A stretch of DNA of 8,103 nt, from NCBI GenBank assembly GCA_023412845.1, contig JAEZRH010000008.1:1-8103 (forward strand), written 5' to 3'. Position 1 is the stretch's first letter. Every line of letters starts with the position of its first letter. Source of the DNA: Bacillota bacterium (GTDB lineage Bacteria > Bacillota > Clostridia > Oscillospirales > Acutalibacteraceae). A program made the translations under genes and the position numbers. Of this stretch, positions 1 to 5,155 are shown piece by piece. Under the pieces are notes generated by a model. That model had not been told where the DNA came from, did not search any database, and worked only from the letters and a program-made list of their open reading frames with translations.

Positions 1-36
1 CCAGCCGATACTGATCGTATGGCTGGACCGGCTTTT
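1..36. terminator. Partial terminator hairpin, cut by the window edge
   Basis: The visible part contains the stem pair CCAGCC / GGCTGG around a loop with its own GATAC/GTAT pairing, followed by ACCGGCTTTT. The left arm would continue before base 1. The 36 visible bases are the exact reverse complement of 2204-2239, within the complete hairpin at 2204-2249. The complete version has a 16-bp stem with A and T runs on both sides, so it should stop transcription in both directions. Here it lies just after the stop codon of the DUF4367 remnant read leftward. Whether the left arm is intact cannot be seen. Confidence 0.75.
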
Positions 37-42
37 CGGCCC

Positions 43-147
43 TTATTTCATCGATTCCGCGGGTTTGGCAAGCGGATCGGTGGAAATTCCGCCTGCGCTG
101 ATGCCAATGAAGACTCCCCGGACTTCCAGCCAATGCTGTGGCCGTTC
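43..147 (-). pseudogene. 3' remnant of a DUF4367 anti-sigma gene, frameshifted
   Basis: Read on the minus strand, the end of this stretch encodes VRGVFIGISAGGISTD followed by PLAKPAESMK and TAA. This closely matches the end of the intact DUF4367 protein encoded at 2304-3128 (ARGVSIGISAGGISTD, QLTKLAESMK). Farther upstream the similarity continues in another frame as NGHSIGW, against DGHSIDW in the intact gene. A single base is missing near 126-128, where CC stands in place of CCC. Similarity stops at about base 145, so only the last 34 or so codons remain, with no start. It is a decayed duplicate and should not make a working protein. A 33-base stretch (tcggtgg through gccaatg) is identical in both copies. 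Confidence 0.85.
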
Positions 148-260
148 AAAACAGCAGGGGAAAGATTGGAAGAAAAATGAACGGAAATCCCCTAATTCTG
201 ACAAAAATCATACTAATTTATGCCAACAATATAACATTAATGAAATATTCTTTGTACATG

Positions 261-290
261 TTGACCTATTCCTTTTCCCAAAGGTAAGAT
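261..290 (+). promoter_or_regulatory. Probable sigma-A promoter of the secreted modular protein gene
   Basis: TTGACC at 261-266 is five of six bases of the -35 consensus, and TAAGAT at 285-290 is four of six of the -10 consensus. The spacer is 18 bases. The pair sits in the AT-rich gap between the DUF4367 remnant and the gene starting at 366. Transcription would start near 297 and give a leader of about 70 nucleotides. The rest of 148-260 shows nothing further that I recognise. Confidence 0.55.
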
Positions 291-297
291 AGTCCCG

Positions 298-344
298 AAG
301 AACCGAAATGCGGCAGCAATTCCCTGAATTTGAATAAGGTTCTT
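298..344 (+). promoter_or_regulatory. Possible 5' UTR stem-loop before the secreted protein gene
   Basis: AAGAACC (298-304) can pair with GGTTCTT (338-344). Inside the loop AATTC (318-322) can pair with GAATT (326-330). The structure begins almost exactly at the predicted transcription start and ends eight bases before the ribosome binding site AGGAAGG (353-359). Such a 5' hairpin could stabilise the mRNA or tune translation. No known riboswitch consensus is visible, and the short stems could be chance. Confidence 0.3.
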
Positions 345-365
345 AAAAAATGAGGAAGGGTATCA

Positions 366-2135
366 ATGATGAAAAAAAGAAAGCGATTGACAGGCCTGGC
401 TCTGGTGTTCCTTGTTATTGTGTCGCTGTTCGGAGGAACGGCGGCGTTTGCGGCGGATTCGGAGTTCATCCAGTTCCCGGACGGCTTCCAGTCCGTTACG
501 GAACTGAACAAAAGCGATATGAAGCTCTGGGAAGTGGATATATCGGACCCCGGCCAGACGCTTCGCGTGACCTCCAGCGACGCTGACGTGCTTGAAGCGC
601 AGCTGGATGAGCTGGCGGAAGGTTCCGGCGCCTATTTGCTGACCGTGTTTGCCTGGGAAGCCGGCGAAGCGACGCTGACCTTTACGGCCTCCAACGGCGC
701 CAGCGTTTCGCATACCATTACGGTTGCGGATAAACCGGTCCAAAAGGATTATACGTTGACATCCGACACCACAAGCGACTTTTCGCTTGTGCAGGGCAAC
801 AGCTATATGGTGAAGCTGCACTATGTTGCGGGCGGGAGCGAGCCCGGCTACAGCGCGCCGATGCTTCTGACGGATGTCCACGATATTATCGGCATTACGC
901 TTGTCGATGTCGACAGCGCAAACAATGATTACTTTTACCTCGTGAACGCGGTGGGGAATGTGGGGCAGAGCGCAGATCTTTACATGACAAATCTGGAATA
1001 TGTCCCCGAAAAGCTCTGCAATGTAAAAATCACCGCCAACAAAAATCTGAGTCTGGATACGAACGCGTCAACGATCTACAAATCGGCGAAACCCGAATTC
1101 CTTTATACCTGCAACATAGGGGACACCTATCGCTTCGTGGCATACACGAGTTCCGCCACCGCGCCGAAAGTCAGCGTAAGCGGCAGCTCGGCGTCCGCTT
1201 CCTACATAGGGAAGGTGCCCGGCGGGTATGAGTACCGCATGAAAGCGCTGGAATGGGGCCTTTCCGTCGTGCGCGTCACCCTGAACGGAGAAACGGCGTC
1301 CTTTCCGGTCGCCGCGGCCGAAGAACTGCAGCCGCTTGTGAAATCGGATACGCCGAAAGCGATCAGCCTGGAAAAGGGAAAATCCTATACCTTTAAATTT
1401 ACCGTTATGGGCGGCGGAGAACCGAGCTTTACGGCAGGCACCGGCGGGGTGGCTTCGATCCAGACGGTCAAAAAAGAGGGCATCAACTATTTTGTCAAGG
1501 TCACCGGAACCGGTAACGCGCAGACGGGCACTTCGCTGAATGTGACGTTCCCGCAGAGCGGTGGCACGGGCTTCGATCAGAATATGGCGGCTATTACGCT
1601 TACGCAGCCGAAGCCGATTCCTCCGAAATCCGACACCAACAGCAATTTCTCCGTGAAGCAGGGTTTAAGTTATACGTTTAAAATCACGGGCGCCGTCAGC
1701 TTCAACGCGGGGACTCCGGGCGTTTTCAAAACGGAAAAGGTTGGAGCTTCCGGGAACGACGCATACTATAAAATTACGGCAATCGGCAAACCCGGGCAGC
1801 AGGCGGGCTTTTATATGACGGCGGCCGGGCAGGCCCCGCAGAAGGTGTGCGTCGTGACCGTCGATCCCCCAGCGCCGGTTCTTTCCGACACGAATGCGGA
1901 TTTCAAACTTGTCAAGAATGCATCCTATCAGTTCAAAATTACCGCGCCGGGGGCGGCGGCCGTCAACTTTAACGCCGGTTCGGCCGGTGTGCTCCAGGTT
2001 TCTTTTGTAAAGCGGGTCGGCAACGACTTCTATTATAAAATTACAGCCACGGGCCGGTCCGGCGACGCGTCCGGCATTTACGTTTCCCTGCCGGGACAGA
2101 ACGCAAAGAAGTTATGCGTCGTCTCAATTGCGTGA
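366..2135 (+). CDS. Secreted modular protein with repeated SDT-type domains
   Basis: This is a 589-residue exported protein of unknown function. Residues 1-30 form a signal peptide: a MMKKRKR basic start, a hydrophobic core, and AFAA before the likely cleavage site. Residues 31-122 look like an Ig-like beta domain. Repeated modules follow at about 132-223, 229-316 (very divergent), 327-412, 422-500 and 507-589. The clear modules start with SDT, then have FS/FK, G.SY.FK(I/F)T, an F.AG turn, GNDxYYKIT and a GxYM/GIYV strand. Three end in a (K)(L/V)C.V strand with one cysteine (C218, C495, C584). There is no sortase signal, membrane anchor, SLH or catalytic motif, so the protein is probably released or held by binding, perhaps to glycans or other surface proteins. 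AGGAAGG at 353-359 precedes two adjacent ATGs (366 and 369); either could be the start. Similar repeats occur, from memory and not a search, in secreted proteins of Oscillospiraceae. The gene is transcribed alone and ends at a strong terminator. Confidence 0.9.
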   Translation: MMKKRKRLTGLALVFLVIVSLFGGTAAFAADSEFIQFPDGFQSVTELNKSDMKLWEVDISDPGQTLRVTSSDADVLEAQLDELAEGSGAYLLTVFAWEAGEATLTFTASNGASVSHTITVADKPVQKDYTLTSDTTSDFSLVQGNSYMVKLHYVAGGSEPGYSAPMLLTDVHDIIGITLVDVDSANNDYFYLVNAVGNVGQSADLYMTNLEYVPEKLCNVKITANKNLSLDTNASTIYKSAKPEFLYTCNIGDTYRFVAYTSSATAPKVSVSGSSASASYIGKVPGGYEYRMKALEWGLSVVRVTLNGETASFPVAAAEELQPLVKSDTPKAISLEKGKSYTFKFTVMGGGEPSFTAGTGGVASIQTVKKEGINYFVKVTGTGNAQTGTSLNVTFPQSGGTGFDQNMAAITLTQPKPIPPKSDTNSNFSVKQGLSYTFKITGAVSFNAGTPGVFKTEKVGASGNDAYYKITAIGKPGQQAGFYMTAAGQAPQKVCVVTVDPPAPVLSDTNADFKLVKNASYQFKITAPGAAAVNFNAGSAGVLQVSFVKRVGNDFYYKITATGRSGDASGIYVSLPGQNAKKLCVVSIA

Positions 2136-2203
2136 CGGAGATAAGGAAGCTGGTAAAGTCATGCCCCCCGGCAAGCCGGCAGCTTATTCCGGTTAGATAA
2201 TAA

Positions 2204-2249
2204 AAAAGCCGGTCCAGCCATACGATCAGTATCGGCTGGACCGGCTTTT
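2204..2249. terminator. Strong bidirectional terminator between convergent genes
   Basis: AAAAGCCGGTCCAGCC (2204-2219) pairs perfectly with GGCTGGACCGGCTTTT (2234-2249). Inside, ATAC (2220-2223) pairs with GTAT (2229-2232) around the loop GATCA, leaving one bulged C. The A run on the left and T run on the right make it usable in both directions. It lies 68 bases after the stop of the plus-strand secreted protein gene and 54 bases after the stop of the minus-strand DUF4367 gene, so it serves both. An inverted copy is present at the left edge of the window. Confidence 0.92.
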
Positions 2250-2303
2250 CCCAAATGGCGTGAAACGCATCCGCGTCTGCGCTGTCGGCCCGGATTTTCA
2301 ACC

Positions 2304-2407
2304 CTATTTCATTGATTCCGCGAGCTTGGTAAGCTGGTCGGTGGAAATTCCGCCTGCGCTGATGCCAATGGAGACCCCCCGGGCCTCCCAGTCGATGCTG
2401 TGGCCGT
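2304..2407 (-). repeat. Direct repeat partner of 43-145 (end of DUF4367 gene)
   Basis: This stretch is the intact copy of the sequence repeated at 43-145. The offset is 2261 bases at the left end and 2262 after the one-base gap near 126-128. Both copies have the same orientation and bracket the secreted protein gene. Similarity ends abruptly at GTGGCCGT in both. Just before the stop codons, copy 1 lacks roughly 50 bases that separate the terminator from the stop codon here. Confidence 0.85.
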
Positions 2408-3128
2408 CGGAGATAGCCGCCGTGTGGCCGTTGATGGTCGTTTTCTGGACGGTGCCGTCCGTGCCGGCAGTGTAGGTGGTTTCGTCCGTGATCCTGCGCT
2501 CCTGGATGAAAATCCGATCGGAGCTGCTTGTGTAGTACAGGTCCACATAGTCGCCGCTGATCTTGTCGCCGTCTTTGTAGAGATCCGCTTTTTCGAAGGC
2601 ATATCCCTTGGGCAGGTCCTTCGGGAGCAGCGGCTGGAAGGAGAGTTGAGCGACCACCTTGTTCAGGTCCTTTTCCACGAGGACGCCGGGGTCGGCGTCT
2701 TCGTCCGAACCCGCTTTTGAGTGGCCGATCGACCCGATCTTGTTCCCCTTGGCGTCGTAGAGGTCCGTGGTCCCCTCGGGAGCAACGCTGGTCAGCGGCT
2801 TGCCGTCTTTATCGTACCAGCCGCTGTAGTCGGGCTTTTTGGGCGCTTTGTTCGGGTCGATCTGGACCACCCTGTTGTGCCCCAGATCGACCGACTGCAG
2901 GATATAGGAGATCGCCGCCTTGGCGAGCGCGGTCTGCGAGAAGCCGATCACGCACACAAGGCATGCGGCGACGACCGACCAGCGGGCGATATGCGAAGGG
3001 CGTCGGGCGCCGGAAACGCGTCGGAAATTTCGCTTCATGGTCCTGTTTCCCGCTTCGGACAGCGGGCCAACGTCGTACTCCTCTGCATTGACCCTGACAT
3101 CGTTCAAAACGTCATAAACGGTTTTCAT
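2304..3128 (-). CDS. DUF4367 membrane anti-sigma factor
   Basis: This 274-residue single-pass membrane protein is the likely anti-sigma partner of the ECF sigma factor encoded just upstream. Residues 1-49 are a short, basic cytoplasmic part that should bind sigma. Residues 50-69 (WSVVAACLVCVIGFSQTALA) are the membrane helix. The outside part starts with a variable region (about 80-160, including YDKDGKPL and YDAKGNKIGSIG). A DUF4367-type domain follows from about 161 to 274: LPKDLPKGYAFEKADLY, DYVDLYY, a strand ending in a second strand NGHTAAI, then SIDWEARGVSIGISA and a final helix. The HxxxCxxC motif of zinc-binding anti-sigma factors is absent. The start is ATG, with AAGGAGG (plus-strand 3139-3145) 10 bases away. 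That binding site lies inside the end of the sigma gene, and the arrangement TAA-GA-ATG suggests coupled translation. What the outside domain senses cannot be told. A broken copy of the gene's end lies at 43-147. Confidence 0.88.
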   Translation of the reverse strand: MKTVYDVLNDVRVNAEEYDVGPLSEAGNRTMKRNFRRVSGARRPSHIARWSVVAACLVCVIGFSQTALAKAAISYILQSVDLGHNRVVQIDPNKAPKKPDYSGWYDKDGKPLTSVAPEGTTDLYDAKGNKIGSIGHSKAGSDEDADPGVLVEKDLNKVVAQLSFQPLLPKDLPKGYAFEKADLYKDGDKISGDYVDLYYTSSSDRIFIQERRITDETTYTAGTDGTVQKTTINGHTAAISDGHSIDWEARGVSIGISAGGISTDQLTKLAESMK

Positions 3129-3130
3129 TC

Positions 3131-3682
3131 TTATTTTGCCTCCTTATACAGTTTCATCTTTTTTCGGTCGCGGGAAAGCCGGCTGTAAAGCGCGGAAACG
3201 TTGGTGTTCCTCTCCTGTGCCAGTTCCTCCATTGGGGTTTCGTCCACATAGCGGTCCCAGAACAGCCTGCGCTCCTCCGGCGGAAGCTGCTCCAGCAGGG
3301 ATTCCGTCTCCTCGCTGAGCTCTTTTGCCAGAACGGATGCCTCGGGATCTCCATCCGGGTTGACTGCCTCTTCGGGAAGAGGCGCCTCCAGCAGATCGCG
3401 GAAATACCGGCGCTTGCAGTCGATGGCTTTGTATTTGCAGACCGCCGCGAGCCATCCGGAAAAGCTGTTTTTCTGCGGGTCGAAGTGCCCGATCTGGTTC
3501 CAGACGGCGAGCAGGATGTCGTTGATGCATTCCTCCCGTCTGTTCGGAAGCAGGGCGAGGTGCCTGTGCACGATTGCCTGAATCAGTCCGCCGTAAGTGT
3601 CGACGACATAATCAAGCGCCCGTTCGTCCCGCATTTCCAGCCGGGCGAGAAAATTGCTTTGATCGATCGATTTGAGACGCAA
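3131..3682 (-). CDS. ECF-type RNA polymerase sigma factor
   Basis: This 183-residue protein has the size and two-domain layout of ECF sigma factors. Region 2 covers about residues 20-93. It includes the core-binding and -10-binding part ECINDILLAVWNQIGHFDP and the helix FSGWLAAVCKYKAIDCKRR. A linker rich in Pro and acidic residues (about 97-122) leads to region 4 at 123-179. There LLEQLPPEERRLFWDRYVDE is followed by a helix-turn-helix (about 149-171, MEELAQERNTNVSALYSRLS). The protein would direct RNA polymerase to a small set of promoters when the anti-sigma factor encoded two bases downstream releases it. The start is TTG, supported by AAGGAG (plus-strand 3691-3696) eight bases upstream. 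An ATG at 3690 is out of frame and abuts that site. Its target genes are unknown; its own operon is the usual guess. Confidence 0.9.
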   Translation of the reverse strand: MRLKSIDQSNFLARLEMRDERALDYVVDTYGGLIQAIVHRHLALLPNRREECINDILLAVWNQIGHFDPQKNSFSGWLAAVCKYKAIDCKRRYFRDLLEAPLPEEAVNPDGDPEASVLAKELSEETESLLEQLPPEERRLFWDRYVDETPMEELAQERNTNVSALYSRLSRDRKKMKLYKEAK

Positions 3683-3690
3683 TGGATCAT

Positions 3691-3696
3691 CTCCTT
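3691..3696 (-). promoter_or_regulatory. Ribosome binding site that fixes the TTG start of the sigma gene
   Basis: On the minus strand the sequence reads AAGGAG, eight bases, then TTG CGT CTC. The only nearby ATG begins immediately after AAGGAG and is in another frame, so it is unlikely to be used. This supports TTG at 3682 as the start. Confidence 0.7.
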
Positions 3697-3733
3697 CTTG
3701 CAGTTCCTGCGTTTTTGGCGCGCCTACTTATCA

Positions 3734-3762
3734 ATTCGAAACGGCGGGGAAGTTTCTGTCAA
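3734..3762 (-). promoter_or_regulatory. Candidate promoter of the sigma/anti-sigma operon
   Basis: On the minus strand there is a perfect -35 hexamer, TTGACA (3757-3762), then 17 bases, then TCGAAT (3734-3739), a four-of-six -10. Transcription would begin near 3727, about 45 bases before the TTG start. The spacer contains the inverted repeat GAAAC-N9-GTTTC (3738-3742 and 3752-3756), which could be an operator or part of an ECF-type promoter. Other AT-rich matches near 3775-3790 are possible. Confidence 0.4.
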
Positions 3763-3806
3763 AATCTGAAAAGAATTTATAATATGCCATATAAAAAATA
3801 ACACAA

Positions 3807-3850
3807 AAATACGCCTTAAAATGGTGTTCAAACCATAGTAAGGCGTATTT
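3807..3850 (-). terminator. Terminator of the YibE/F gene
   Basis: AAATACGCCTTA (3807-3818) pairs with TAAGGCGTATTT (3839-3850). Inside, ATGGT pairs with ACCAT after a two-by-two mismatch, leaving the loop GTTCAA. Read leftward the hairpin is followed by a T-rich run (TTTGTGTTATTTTTTA), as expected for an intrinsic terminator. It starts 27 bases after the stop of the YibE/F gene and insulates the sigma operon promoter. T-rich sequence on the other side suggests it could also work rightward. Confidence 0.85.
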
Positions 3851-3876
3851 CTTTTATTTCAGGACGGTTTTTTTGT

Positions 3877-5055
3877 TCAGGAAGGCCGGGCGCCCGGTTC
3901 CCCGAGCAGCGGCAGCAGCCGTGCCGCGAGGAGGGAGACCAGCGGCACCGTCAGGATCACCGCGGTGCTGCCGGTCAGCGCCTGGATGATCTCCGTCGCG
4001 ATCGAGTTCGAATTCATCACCTGAAAATACGGCATGTTGTACGTGTAGATCTGGATCAGCACGACGAGGGAGGAGCCCATGAACGCCAAAATGAGCGTGT
4101 TGGCCATGGTGCCCAGCATATCGCGGCCCACGTTCATGCCGGAAGCGAAAAGGGCCTTCCCGCCGATGCCGGGGTTTCTTTCGTAAACCTCGTTGACGGA
4201 GGAAGCGACTGAGATGGCGATATCCATCACGGCCCCGAGCGACGAAATGAGAACGGCGGCGAAGAACAGGCTGCTCACCTTCAGCCCGCTGTGGGAGGAG
4301 ATCGCGAGGAGCGAGTCCGTGTCGGCGAACGTATAACCGGAGGTTTCCGTCAGCGCGGTGAATACCGCTTCGATCCCGGACGCAGCCGCCACCCCGCCGA
4401 CGGTGCCGAGAATGGCGATGAGGCTTTTCCGCTCAAAACCACCCACGAGGAACAGCGTGACGCAGGCCGTGACGGCGGCGAAGATCAGGGCGGCCGCCGC
4501 AGGAGGCACGCCGTTGTAGAGGAGCGGGACGAAGATGAAAACCGCGCTCGTGACCGTAAAGCCGATCCCAATGGCGGATTTATAGCCGCTTTTGCCGCCC
4601 ACGGCACATAAGAGCAGAACAAAGCCCCCCGCCATGAGGTAGAGGAAGGGCGTTCTGTCCGGGGAATTGACGTTGACGTTCACGGTCCCGCCGTCGCCCG
4701 TCTCGCTGACGGAAACGATCACGGTTCGGCCGGGCCTCACGTAGTAATTCGTATCGTAATTCAGGTTGTTGACCGTCTGGTAAACGGTTCCTCTCCGGCC
4801 GCCGGTCAGGAGGCTCACGGTGATGTTCTGGGAACCGATCAGCAGTTCCGGATGCGTTTCATCCCTTTTGACGTCTACGGACTCCACGGAAACGACTTTG
4901 GCTTTCTCAAAGGAGATCTTGTCGTTTCCGGGCAGGCTGTACGGGTCGTAATAAGCCTGGTGGCGGCTGACGGCGTATGCGGCGAAAATATAGGCGGCCA
5001 GCAGAAGCAGCGCGAGCCCGGCCTTCCAGAGGCCCTTTATCTTTATCTTCGGCAC
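3877..5055 (-). CDS. YibE/F-family multi-pass membrane protein
   Basis: This 392-residue integral membrane protein fits the YibE/F family, whose molecular function is not established. A first membrane helix lies at about 11-29. A mostly outside beta-rich domain follows (about 31-134) with KAKVVSVESVD, QNITVSLLTGGRRG and YYVRPGRTVIV. Some six or seven further helices run from about 136 to 383. The family's typical conserved stretches are SSLGAVMDIAISVASSVNEV (271-290) and MNVGRDMLGTMANTLILAFM (307-326). The N-terminal accessory domain and the membrane part are in one chain. The start is GTG, with GGGAAGGA on the minus strand and its AGGA core seven bases upstream. The gene lies 100 bases after the phosphoesterase gene, across a hairpin, so it may have its own promoter or be reached by read-through. 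A transport role is often assumed but is not shown by the sequence. Confidence 0.85.
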   Translation of the reverse strand: MPKIKIKGLWKAGLALLLLAAYIFAAYAVSRHQAYYDPYSLPGNDKISFEKAKVVSVESVDVKRDETHPELLIGSQNITVSLLTGGRRGTVYQTVNNLNYDTNYYVRPGRTVIVSVSETGDGGTVNVNVNSPDRTPFLYLMAGGFVLLLCAVGGKSGYKSAIGIGFTVTSAVFIFVPLLYNGVPPAAAALIFAAVTACVTLFLVGGFERKSLIAILGTVGGVAAASGIEAVFTALTETSGYTFADTDSLLAISSHSGLKVSSLFFAAVLISSLGAVMDIAISVASSVNEVYERNPGIGGKALFASGMNVGRDMLGTMANTLILAFMGSSLVVLIQIYTYNMPYFQVMNSNSIATEIIQALTGSTAVILTVPLVSLLAARLLPLLGEPGARPS

Positions 5056-5087
5056 GGCGGTTTCCTTCCCTTGTCTTTTGTAAATAA

Positions 5088-5125
5088 GACAACCTCATTG
5101 CACCGCGGAGTGTAATGAGGTTGTC
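5088..5125 (-). terminator. Hairpin after the phosphoesterase gene, probable terminator
   Basis: GACAACCTCATT (5088-5099) pairs with AATGAGGTTGTC (5114-5125). The stem continues through a G-T wobble and CAC/GTG to give 16 pairs around the loop CGCGGA. Read leftward it follows the phosphoesterase stop codon by 30 bases and is followed by TTATTTAC, a modest U tract. It could terminate, attenuate, or act as a leader structure for the YibE/F gene, whose start is 32 bases further on. Read rightward it is followed by AGCGTTTTGTTTTT, but no plus-strand gene needs it. Confidence 0.65.
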
Positions 5126-5155
5126 AGCGTTTTGTTTTTCAGGAGCTTGCGGGAT

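Noticed and set aside
65..292. Plus-strand 75-codon frame at the left edge
   Set aside because: It is opposite the DUF4367 remnant and continues into AT-rich promoter DNA, with no binding site or recognisable product.
363..881. Minus-strand open frame of 172 codons
   Set aside because: It lies wholly opposite the start of the secreted protein gene, has no ribosome binding site, and its Arg/His-rich translation looks like an antisense shadow of GC-rich coding DNA.
2136..2200. Possible structured RNA or riboswitch after the secreted protein gene
   Set aside because: AAGCTG/CAGCTT and CCGG-CAAG-CCGG pairings exist, but they are short, lie after the stop codon and match no regulatory RNA I know. 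The strong terminator nearby explains the 3' end.
1..2249. Insertion sequence or composite transposon around the secreted gene
   Set aside because: Although repeats bracket the gene, there is no transposase and no target-site duplication that I can see, and the repeats are parts of a host gene and a terminator. Duplication with decay explains them better.
2721..3188. Plus-strand open frame of 155 codons over the anti-sigma gene
   Set aside because: It crosses the anti-sigma start and sigma end on the other strand, has no binding site, and shows no domain. The minus-strand genes explain the region.
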